A stretch of DNA of 64,000 nt from Isoetes taiwanensis (lineage: Eukaryota; Streptophyta; Lycopodiopsida; Isoetales; Isoetaceae): assembly GCA_021234155.1 (NCBI GenBank), contig JAJEKV010000063.1, positions 838,947 through 902,946 of the forward strand. The letters run 5' to 3'. The notes beneath the pieces were generated by a model. It searched no databases and was not told the DNA's origin. It saw nothing but the letters and a program-made list of their open reading frames with translations. Positions 36,486-45,550 of the stretch are shown in pieces. Each line of letters starts with the position of its first letter. The stretch's first letter is position 1. Both the position numbers and the translations under genes were made by a program.

Positions 36486-37350
36486 AGAATAGAATAGAAT
36501 AGAATAGAATAGAATATGATTTTATCGTCCACGGAGACCAACTGGCCTATGGTACCCAAGTACAAAGAGAGAGCAGTGCGTATTACTACCGTGGATTAAA
36601 AACCCCGCCCGAAGGGTTTTCTGGGAAAACCTTAGTAGCAATAAGGATCTTGACATCTTGCCTGATTATATACATAATCACAAGAATGCAATTTGAGGTT
36701 AATGTCGGACGAGGGGCATAACGAGTCCGCGTATCCATTACCTCCTGAGGTAACATCCCAACAAGCCTACAGAGGTCGCGTGCTCGATAGCTCATGCGAG
36801 GGCACGATGGGGCACAACTAACCGAGCATCTTGAGCCCGATATGCTCGTGACAGCCGGGGTGGCTGGAGGGAGTGACTTTCATCCTCAATGGCGCCTGCT
36901 GGCGGCACTTACGGACTCTACCCTCACGCGGCTCCCTAATCCACCTCCCCATCCTCAATGCGGAGGTGGTGTGCACCCGCTTGAATGGAAGCAATCACCC
37001 TGCGCTTTTTCATGGGTAGATGGGTGCGCAGGTAGTGGTCTGGGCCCCTCGTGAGCATGGGATTAACCTGCTATCGATAATTTGCCACCTTGACATGTGA
37101 CAGGGCCTCTGCATCCCAAAGCTTGGCCATGAAGCAAGCATCCAAGTACTGCTTCAAGGCAGCGCGTTCCTTCGGTGTATGCACTGGTCCACATCTGTGT
37201 GCCTGCACATTCCATCGCGAGAACCACGCGGGCCCATCGCCACTGCCAAAGCAAGGTTGGGCAGCCGGGCTTCATCCATAGCCACCACCTTCTGGAAGTA
37301 AATAATATGACGTTCCAGCGCAGCCCTCTGTAATAAGCATGGTTTCATTA
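36486..37350 (-). mobile_element. Probable 3' fragment of another LINE
   Basis: On the minus strand a coding-like stretch (37348-37154, AMDEARLPNLALAVAMGPRG and RHTDVDQCIHRRNALP) and a second one (36795-36586) are followed by a small hairpin (ggtctccgtggac), aataaaatcat-like sequence and a ttcta repeat tail at 36486-36516. LINE A has the same tail design (ggtctgaaaagac then a ttcac repeat). The protein part is not clearly recognised. Confidence 0.4.
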
Positions 37351-37565
37351 ATTAGAGAAATTTCGTTTTCTCGTTTGACAACGAAATAGGTTGTGGTCAC
37401 CCCGGGGATGGTAAGAAATGATACCTCTCTACCAAAACAAAGCCTCAATAATCCTAAGTTCAGCTTGAAAAAATAACACGCGCCATAATTTGATACCAGG
37501 CATGTAGCCCAAAGCTGTCATGACAGTAACCGAGGGGTTTGAGCATCATCACGAGTGGTCGTAAG

Positions 37566-37581
37566 GATCGCCATTGCGATT
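37566..37581. repeat. Palindrome family site 1
   Basis: gatcgccattgcgatt, a 16-bp imperfect member of the family RATCGCGnnnGCGATY, downstream of the methyltransferase-like gene. Confidence 0.6.
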
Positions 37582-37672
37582 CTTGCGAGAACTAGTGAAG
37601 GCAGAATACAAGAAGCACATTGTGTGCATCGTGGTCAAATTACCATCTGGGGGTTGTATAACTGGTGTACAG

Positions 37673-37688
37673 AATCGCGACCGCGATC
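37673..37688. repeat. Palindrome family site 2
   Basis: aatcgcgaccgcgatc, 16 bp, palindromic except the end base and centre. Confidence 0.75.
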
Positions 37689-40152
37689 TCTCAGACTACT
37701 TTGTTTATCCAATTCAAAGTTGAGATAACTCAAAAGCATAGTGAACAAAAGTATAACACATACTGAACTCAAAAAGCATAACTCGTATTGAACATGATAA
37801 CAGGTGAAAATGTTATAACAAAAACTTTTTACAAAATGCTCAGCAGAAAGGCGAAGCTACATCACTGAGTCTCAAATACAGTCTCTGGATCAATACCATG
37901 TTGAGCAGCTATTCTTGCAATATGCTCCTTTCCAATAGCAATGGTCTGTGACAGGTCCATTTCTGTATATCCGGTTGTTATGCAGGATGTCAACATCCAT
38001 TGCCCGCTTTGCGTTAACAACACGCCCGACATATCTTGGCTATTAAACAATTCGTCCTGCAATTGCTCAGAATATTCATTAGAGGGTACCAGCTTCTGCC
38101 TTTTGGGTGAAGGGTGGGGGGAGGTTCTCCCACTTTCTGGAGGCGGCTTGAAGTTCCCACATACTCAAAATTAGGAAGGGCTTGTCCGGTTGCTTGGATA
38201 GCGATGGCATTATGGTGTCGAAGTTCTTGTTCGGGGCTTCAAGCTTCTTGAAAGTTGGATCAAGTTTTGCCTGCCTTCTCGATCACCGCTCTATCGGTTC
38301 GGGTCTCCTTGATCCTTTCTTGAAGCTTTTCGATCCGGGCCTTCTAGTATCCGATCCATGTTCTTTGAGATCCATTCCCCATGTTATATTAATATCAGGC
38401 TTGTCGGAACCTTGTTCTTCACGTTGCTCATCTTGCTCTTCACCTTCCTCTTCCATGTCAGGCCTTGCCATTTTCTCTAGAATCTCGAAGAAAGATCTAA
38501 GGAAACGGCATACCTTGTCGTCAAACTCAAAAGCAACACTCCGTTTTCCTTGCATCAACGCTACCCTTGAGGCAGTTCCTCCTGAGAAGAAATCCAAAAC
38601 GCAACCTTCTAATGGTACCAGCTCCTTCACTATATAATAGACATAAGAGGTTTTTGCCTGGCTCTTGAGGACGAAGTCGCCTTCCATAAATTGCCCATGA
38701 GAATTTGGGTTTACATAAAAGAACTCCAAATACTTTCTTTTTGTTTTTGCATCTACATCTTCGTCGCCAGTTATCGGATATTTTGGAAGAGGAGTGCTTT
38801 GTGGTGCCTTAGTGACTTGAGTCAGTCGCAGCTCCAAGTTGGGTTTAACGGGCAGCACCCGAACGTCACTCCTGTTTATTGTCACATGGCTGACATAATA
38901 CTGGAATTCTTTTATATTTTTTTTGCTCTCCCATCCTTTCTCTTCATAAGCCCCTAGGGAAACATGGGAGCTACCTTGTATCTGGCTAAGACTGTACAAA
39001 TAGTTTGGCAAATGTACCGATCTGAGGAACATGACTATATGGTACACTTTTGCATGTGTCATGCCTGCAACTCTGCTAAAAAAATCTGTGTATTTTTTCA
39101 CATCCCACAGGGTGGAAAAACTACGCATGTCTACAAAAATCAAACTGGCATTTTCTGACACCGATGCAGACACAAGGATGCCACTTTTTGTTACGTGTTG
39201 CACGATGTTTTGCTTCTCTTTCATTTTCCGGGCCTCATCTGGCCTCATTATAGCAACAATAGCTTCCAAAAAAACTGCAGGCAGATTACCTTGAACTGCC
39301 TCTTTATTATAGTTTGCTTTGACGTATTCGAAATCTGTGTCCGCAATATCCAGGAGACGTTGCTCAGATAGCTCTGGAAAAGATGAAGCCAACTCATCAA
39401 AATTATTGTATAGCTTCTCTGAGATAGAATTGGCATATGTTAACACTTCACGACGCATGAGTGAAAGTGTTCTGATGTCTAGAGCCATCTGACTGCAATT
39501 AAAACGTCCTGTATACCCCTGCTGCACTTTCAAGAAAACCTTGCCCTGTAAGATTTCGTCCATCAACTGGCTTACCTCAGCATTGTTCATTCCTCGTAGG
39601 TTTCTCAGGAATGTCTTGTTGAATAGGAACTGCTTCTCATCCTTCAGTTCCTTAACCTTCAGAGTTGTGGTAGCCACCTCGACAAAATCCTGCATGTATC
39701 GAAGTCTTTGGTTAGGATCATGACAGCGATTTTCCCGAGCAAAAAACGAATAACATACCTTCGGTGGATGTCACTGCAGTTCTGTTGGCCCTTGTGGAGG
39801 ACGGCCGAATGCCTTATCTTCAGTTTCTTAGTTGTTGGAGCTTTTCAATCAGTGGTTCTTTGTATACTGTTTCTGCGATGACGTCGTTTCACTGTATGAA
39901 AATCTGAATGTATTCTTTGTTGGAGAGGTTACCATTTAATACCACGACTTCTTCTTTTTACATATGCTTTTGCAAATTCCAACCTTTGCTCGACATTGCC
40001 CACGTATTATAAAAACCGTGGCAAAAAAATCTTTGTGATTACCGTAAATGATATAAAATTTCTTGTTTGCCAATTCTTAAAGTAGCGACCAAGTGACTAA
40101 TTTCCTGCATGTGGCCGAGATACACTAGTTAGTCCAAGATATTGTTCACGAA

Positions 40153-40168
40153 GATCGCGACCGCGATC
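40153..40168. repeat. Palindrome family site 3, inside an intron
   Basis: gatcgcgaccgcgatc, a perfect 7-bp stem around ac, inside the 128-bp intron (40105-40232) of the methyltransferase-like gene. Confidence 0.8.
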
Positions 40169-40540
40169 CGCTTGAGCATATTTATATATGTAACCAATAT
40201 GAGAAGAAAGAAATAAATATGATGTAACAGACCTTGTTAAAGGATCAAATGGAACGAGATCAGCCGGTGTTAGAACCTCTGTCGGGTATTTCTTGAAGCT
40301 TTTTATCAGTGTCTGTACATGGTCATTTGACCGGACTCTATGTGTCATATTAGCGGGAGCTGGTTCGCAATCGAAAATGCTGACTCTTTGGAACCAGTTC
40401 ACACCCATTGGATAATATCTTTTGAACTCCTCGAGCTTGGATGCTGTCTCCTGAGCCAGTTTCTTTTCTTCATCTGGATTAAACTTCAAATCTTCTGGCA
40501 TTTGGGGATCAGTTCTCCAGGGCAATAAGTGGCTGGTAGG

Positions 40541-41053
40541 CAGTGTGGGAAATTCAACTTATTTATTGTATTTCTTATGACACGCTTTTTAAAATTGAAT
40601 GTGTCAATTGACACACTTCCAAATTTTTTGTGTCTCATTTGATGCGTTGTGAACACCATTGACACACTTTTTTTTATCTTATCAAATGAAGAAAATAATT
40701 TGAACTTCTACAACAAAAAGATTACAATATGATTTTTGCTATGAATGATAAGTTTATATAAATATAAGGAAAATGAAAAATACTATTGAATATTAATTCT
40801 TCTTGCATTATTAAGTATACACATACATTAAGCCTTGTACAGACAACTCTTGTGTATTTGGGGCTCTAAGTTTTTTTGACACATTTAATATTCTTAAGTG
40901 TGTCAAATGACACATTTAAAAATTTTTAAGGTCTCTTTTGACGCATTTTATCAAACTATAAACTCTCTTTTGACACATTTTCTCTACGGAAGATGTCTCT
41001 TTGACACATTTTTTTGCTTTTGACACCCTCTGGGGTGTCAAATTCCCACACTG
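40541..41053. mobile_element. hAT-type MITE with 8-bp target duplication
   Basis: The ends are cagtgtgggaaatt and the reverse complement aattcccacactg. The 8-bp direct repeat ctggtagg flanks it at 40533-40540 and 41054-41061. An 8-bp duplication and CAG...CTG ends are typical of hAT elements. The 513-bp interior is AT-rich with repeated gacacatttt motifs and no ORF. It interrupts an exon of the methyltransferase-like gene; flanking reading frames are in phase when the element and one duplication copy are ignored. Confidence 0.92.
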
Positions 41054-42004
41054 CTGGTAGGTGTTGCTTTAGTGGACGAGGAAGGAGTAGAAGACGTCGA
41101 AGGTTGCGCACTGTCATCCATGGGCACCTTTGGAATCTTTATCCTGAATGGCGGGATCCTCTTTGATGGCTGTCCTTCTAGTGCGGTGGATTCTCTGGCG
41201 GGAGCAGTCAAAAGCATGACGGGAGCTGAAGGGTCAACTACTGCAGAACAACCAACATTTGCTGAGGGGGCTACAGCAGCTGCTGAAGGAACAACAACAT
41301 TTGCCTCTATGGGCACTACAGTATCCTTTGGAGTGGATGGTTCGCCAATAGCCTGCAAAGGGGCCACGGATCTCTTCTTTGAAACAGCCCTGAGCCAGTT
41401 GGTGTCCATCCTTGAAGGCAGTTTGTTGTCTTTAGTAGCCTTCAAAGCAGCAGAAGGAGGTTTCTTATCAGCTAAAAGGCCTTTTCTGCACATGCTAAAT
41501 CCAACAAGTATATCCCTGTTGCACTTTATACCCGACAAACTTAAGGAATCATAGGACGGCAATATCCAGCCAAATCCCTTAGCACTGGTGGGCATCCCCT
41601 TGCCGCTTGCCGCTTTGTTGACTTTACTCGCAATCATAATGGATGGATCATAATTCTGCCATCTCAAAACGTACTCGACAAACTGCAGTCCTTGAGTATC
41701 TTCTACGCTGCAAATTATTGCATCCTGTACATTATTTTTGGTGCCTTCCCACATAGCAATAACTATACCTAGCTGTTCGTAATCTTCTGGACCCTTCCCA
41801 TTCCTAAAGAACAAACACAAGTCCTTTCGGCGGTCTCCAGTGACATGAGGTTTTGCCTGTGCGATTTCAACACACCACTTCCTGCTTCTATCGGGAGTGA
41901 CAATTCTGATTGGTTCTACATTGGGCCCGCGGAATAGTTCGAGGGCTGCAGAAGCAATTGAACACGGGTTAGATGCACTAGTATTGGAAGATGGTGTTCG
42001 TAAG

Positions 42005-42213
42005 GATCACGGCCGCGATCTGGTTCATCAGTTGCAAACTAATAAAGGGTATTCTGTCACCATTATGCTGGCCAGAAACGCGGCCGCGTTCTTTACGACC
42101 AGCGAGTATTACGTTTTATATAAAGTGCTCGCCACTATCGCGGCCGCGATTGTCTTGAGCACTACCTTCCAGAAAAGAGGGAAGGTCATGGTCACAACTA
42201 TCGCGGCAGCGAT
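42005..42213. repeat. Cluster of four palindrome-family sites
   Basis: Four palindromes lie at 42005-42020 (gatcacggccgcgatc), 42077-42090 (aacgcggccgcgtt), 42137-42150 (atcgcggccgcgat) and 42200-42213 (atcgcggcagcgat). Two are perfect 14-bp palindromes. Centre-to-centre spacing is about 71, 60 and 63 bp. They lie just upstream of the first recognised exon of the methyltransferase-like gene. Confidence 0.8.
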
Positions 42214-42327
42214 CGTAGCGACCATCTAACTATCCTAAAAAGACATGGCCGAAGCTATAGAGATACCTATGCTAAAAAAAATCGCGGAAATTACCTTCTC
42301 TGAGGGCGGAGGCGCGAGACATGGTGG

Positions 42328-42384
42328 CGCTAGAAATTTTCGGATGGCGCTTGAAATTTGCTGAAGGCGCTAGAAATTTTCGCG
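42328..42384. repeat. Short repeats of ggcgctagaaattttcg
   Basis: ggcgctagaaattttcg occurs at about 42326 and 42366, with a diverged copy (ggcgcttgaaatttgc) between them, 19-20 bp apart. Upstream of the methyltransferase-like gene. Confidence 0.75.
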
Positions 42385-42425
42385 AGGCTGCCCAGAAAAA
42401 TGAACGCCACTCTTTTTATAGACAT

Positions 42426-42515
42426 CGCCATTATGACGGGCGCCGTCATTATGACGGGCGCCATTATGACGGGCGGCGTCATTATGACGGTCGCCGTCAT
42501 TATGACGGGCGGCAT
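42426..42515. repeat. Tandem repeat of cattatgacgggcgc units
   Basis: Five units of 15-18 bp, each cattatgacgg followed by gcgcc, gcggcgt or tcgccgt; the joints form small palindromes such as gacgggcgccgtc. The minus-strand frame through it encodes VIMTAP-type repeats that are probably not translated. Confidence 0.9.
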
Positions 42516-42690
42516 ATTCCCCCATTACCCCTAAAAGCAACCCCCAGCTTAGCAACGTACGGGACTGTGACACGTGAGAATTTGTGTGAGAGTGACTGTG
42601 GGGCAGTTTGAGAGGACAGCAAATCACCCACGGCATGTCAGTTTAAATTGGATAGGGACAGGGACATTAGGGCATAAAAAGGTCCCGCCC

Positions 42691-42736
42691 GTCTTACCGC
42701 ATTTGAAATTCAAATCCATTTCAAATGCGGTAAGAC
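42691..42736. repeat. Perfect 19-bp inverted repeat, 8-base loop
   Basis: gtcttaccgcatttgaaat (42691-42709) is exactly complementary to 42718-42736. It would form a strong hairpin; function unknown. Confidence 0.85.
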
Positions 42737-43040
42737 CCTCCATTTGAAGGCGCTATGTTGGATTACAATGGCGCTCCGATGAATTTCAAAGCATCCAAGC
42801 ATATTTGACGTTGTAGAATTCATTGAAGGCCAAAGACAGGCAAGTTCATTCATTAAACTGTGTTTTCGATTAAATCCGCGATGCACCCTTTTTTGTGTCT
42901 GGTAGATCAAATCCCGTTCTAATTTGGTAATATAGATTGCCTGTATCAACAATTCTTAAGATGTTCCTGTTTGTAGGCGTTGATGTCATTCATCTTCCTC
43001 TGATACAAGTGATCCTTGAGGCACAGCTAGCAGTCATCAG
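42737..43040. other. Intergenic, nothing further recognised
   Basis: No coding region; spacer between the hairpin and the next palindrome sites. Confidence 0.4.
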
Positions 43041-43056
43041 GATCGCGAAGGCGATC
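43041..43056. repeat. Palindrome family site 8
   Basis: gatcgcgaaggcgatc. It is embedded in a longer imperfect direct repeat (cacagctag...tc...ggatcgcgaaggcgat) shared with the next site 105 bp away. Confidence 0.75.
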
Positions 43057-43145
43057 TTTCCGAACATATTCTAGACCCATCAAGGGTTATTGATTCATCT
43101 ACTTCTCCCGCAGGTCGTCCCTACGACACAGCTAGTACTCGTCCG

Positions 43146-43161
43146 GATCGCGAAGGCGATT
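43146..43161. repeat. Palindrome family site 9
   Basis: gatcgcgaaggcgatt, second copy of the longer direct repeat. Several taatctaga motifs follow at 43185-43270. Confidence 0.75.
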
Positions 43162-43292
43162 TTGGCGCAAAGATAATCTAGAAAGACGCACCTATAATCT
43201 AGACTATGGTATGCAGCTTGATGTAGGAGACTATGTTAGGCGCTTGCTCTAGGCACGCATAATCTAGACGGTGTATCTCGCTTTTTCTAGGA

Positions 43293-43308
43293 GATCGCGG
43301 TCGCGATC
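43293..43308. repeat. Palindrome family site 10
   Basis: gatcgcggtcgcgatc, a perfect 16-bp palindrome except for the central pair, 18 bp left of the LTR retrotransposon. Confidence 0.8.
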
Positions 43309-43325
43309 CCCGCTAACCCGCCCTT

Positions 43326-44889
43326 TGTGACGTTCGGCCAAAGATATCGCTCTCCGGGGCGTACATTGTATGCCGCCACGTCCGCGGCGTACGCGCCACC
43401 CGGTTGGCGTGTGCGCAACGGATAGCCAGGTAAGTAGCCCTAGGGGGCAACTTGCTAGGAGTATTCATATATTATTAATGTGCACATGTGCACATTAATG
43501 AGGGCACACCTTTCCATGTTGGCATATTTTGCCACCTAGCCATTAAAGGCAAGTGGGCCCTTTCCAATTATCCCACATGCCAAATTGGATGGTGGAAACC
43601 TAACCTAAACCCCATGTCTATTTAGGGTAGGAAAACCCTAGCTTGCTAGTTTTTAGTCCTTAAGCGTTTTAGAGCTCGGTTTTTGGCTGCCCGAGGCCAA
43701 AGCGCCTCCCAGGCGCCCCAAGCGAATTAAGCCATCGGTTTCCCGAATCCGATCAGCTCAGCAGGATGGTTGAACTCAGGTCAGGAGGAGCCACTCAAGG
43801 ATCAGGTATTTGGTCAATTTAATAGCTTAAACCGTCTTCTAATCATAGAATCGTGGGGTTTAGACTATTAAATTGCCCATAGCAGACTATCTAGATCTTA
43901 GATCTGGGACACTAACTAAAGAACCTAACTCTATGATTAGATCTAGTTCTTTAGTTCTTACTTGATATTGGGTTGATGTATCTCTGTGAACTCCTTGTAT
44001 TGGGAAGGGGGGGGGTAGAGGCCCTAAGGCTTGTAGTTGATGCTCCTAGAGTAGCCTCTCTAGCACACCAGATTCGGCACATGTACAAGAGCCACACCCA
44101 GTTTGTGGGTGGAGGGGCCAGACCGGCTAAGAAGGAGGTTCATGTTCGACTCCCGAGCGATCCCACGTGTGTAAAAAGCCTACCGGGATCATTGTGACTA
44201 GGTCTAATGGCTTACCACCGAGTGCGGGTAAGGCATGGGCTCATTGCACCCGTGAAGTGGTGTACACTTTCCAGTGGGTTCCCATCGAATACGGGCGGGG
44301 CCCTCTAGTCACCTTGAGTTAGTTAGCATGTAGATCTCTGGAGGGAGTGATCCCTACCCTTCCCCGGGCTGGGAGGATGAGACCGGGAATAGCCCCTTCG
44401 GGCTATGCATCCGGGCTAAGGCCAGTCCCAACACTTTTCACCCTACTACGCAAAGTGTGCACAGGGAGGGGCTGGAGTGGACAACCCTATGCCATGTTCT
44501 TATGCCAGCCAATTCCATTGCCATGAATTACATGCATAACGAACTCCTGGAGACCCAAAGCCGTCATCATCCTTTGAGTCCGAGCCTTGGGTAGGATCCC
44601 CTATGTGATGTCTTGATCTTTGTCTATCGCGGATATGAGGAGGACCATCCTTCGAGATGGTCCACGGGATGTTGATGTATGTGCTCTTGACATGTATGTT
44701 TACGCTTCCGACTAGGTAGGCCACGAGGGAGACGGGGTAGAATGACACCTTCACTCTTCCCAATCGAGACTGGAATTCACGGTGCGGTGATATGTGGAGG
44801 GCCCCGTATCGACATGGAGCCGGGTGTGGGGAAGAACTCCTGTTTTGTATACGGTGAGTGCACCGTATCACGAGTGAGGGGACGTCCAC
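43326..44889 (+). repeat. 5' LTR
   Basis: About 1.56 kb, matched by 54912-56453. AT-rich parts (for example around 43455-43600) are almost identical to the 3' LTR while G/C-rich parts differ by many small indels. Contains a 26-bp perfect palindrome at 43474-43499. Confidence 0.9.
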
Positions 44890-44891
44890 GG

Positions 44892-44902
44892 TGGTATCGA
44901 GC
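44892..44902 (+). other. Primer binding site (initiator tRNA-Met)
   Basis: tggtatcgagc lies 2-3 bases after the 5' LTR and differs by one missing base from tggtatcagagc, the usual complement to the 3' end of plant initiator tRNA-Met. Confidence 0.8.
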
Positions 44903-45092
44903 AATGTTCTTGGAGACCAAGAGCAAAGCACTGACCATGTTCCCAGTAGTACTAACTTGATAGGATCCTCAAGCCTCGAAAAGTGGGAAAAATTTTTTCT
45001 CACCTTTGTAGTTATGCTAAGCTAGTAACAATTAAGTGAATTGGAATTTAACAAGATTAAAAAGAATGAGCCAAAATTTTTCAAAGTGAGGT

Positions 45093-45345
45093 GGTCTCCG
45101 CATTTCGCTTTGGTCATAAAACTAACTTTTTTTTTTTTGAGGCGTAAGTCGTGAGACATCGAGTCAAGAACACCAAAACATGATGAATTTGAGATAAATA
45201 ATGTGGTAAGGCTAATTCTAAGGTAGGAATTAGTTAGAATAGCATGTTTTAATTACCTAAAAACCCTAGAAATGTATGAGATCTCACATTTCACCGGTTA
45301 TAAAACTAAACATTAGTATTGGAGCGAGGCGCAAGTCGTGAGACC
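45093..45345 (+). promoter_or_regulatory. Hairpin pair 1 (two about 65-bp units)
   Basis: Unit 1 (45093-45157) runs from ggtctccgcatttcgc to gaggcgtaagtcgtgagac; unit 2 (45281-45345) from atctcacatttcaccgg to gaggcgcaagtcgtgagacc. In each, the left arm is complementary to the right arm. The units are 188 bp apart and precede the TATA box of the histone-like ORF. Confidence 0.65.
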
Positions 45346-45444
45346 AATAGGTAGAAAAAGTCTAAAATAAGTATAAGTTTAGATAAGTTGGTGCCTTAGC
45401 ATGTTAAGCGGACAACTTGAGTTTTGACCTAAAATTCCCCAAGC

Positions 45445-45452
45445 TATAAATA
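45445..45452 (+). promoter_or_regulatory. TATA box of histone-like ORF
   Basis: tataaata 106 bp upstream of the ATG at 45551. Position and context resemble a Pol II core promoter and the same arrangement recurs before the second ORF. Confidence 0.5.
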
Positions 45453-45550
45453 GATGTAGAACCCCTCATTTTTTTTCCAAGCCCTAGAAATCCGCTCTTC
45501 CCAACTTAGGCGATCTTTGGCGCTTTTATCCGATTGACGATCCGTAAAAC

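Larger units (their letters stand above)
37351..37860. other. 3' flank of the methyltransferase-like gene with two palindromes
   Basis: No coding region. Contains two members of the GATCGCG palindrome family, at 37566 and 37673. Confidence 0.5.
37865..41945 (-). pseudogene. DNA-methyltransferase-like gene with tentative ParB-like segment
   Basis: On the minus strand the exon from about 41945 (after a cttctgcag acceptor) reads VEPIRIVTPDRSRKWCVEIA, then a Ser/Thr/Pro-rich linker. After a 513-bp MITE the same frame resumes with PWRTDPQMPEDLKF, MTHRVRSNDHVQTLIKSF and LVPFDPLTR, up to a gt donor at 40232. The next exon (from 40104) gives YIIYGNHKDFF and, shifted, QRLEFAKAYVK, together resembling a ParB-like fold. 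The 470-codon frame at 39695-38283 holds the methyltransferase-like part: GCVLDFFSGGTASRVALMQG (SAM-binding motif I) and SVAFEFDD near residue 370-400, at the C-terminal end as in beta-class N4/N6 enzymes. The place of motif IV (DPPY) reads FVDMRS, so catalysis looks lost. The C-terminus ends at TGA 37865. Stops and frameshifts plus the MITE indicate a pseudogene or sequence errors. Confidence 0.55.

Noticed and set aside
42330..42515. Minus-strand ORF encoding VIMTAPVIM repeats
   Set aside because: It is a by-product of a nucleotide tandem repeat with no other protein features.
42426..42515. Possible CRISPR-like array
   Set aside because: Units are directly adjacent without spacers, and the genome is a plant nuclear genome.
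44500..45003. 167-codon minus-strand ORF in the 5' LTR
   Set aside because: The 3' LTR equivalent is broken and the protein has no recognisable motif; likely chance.
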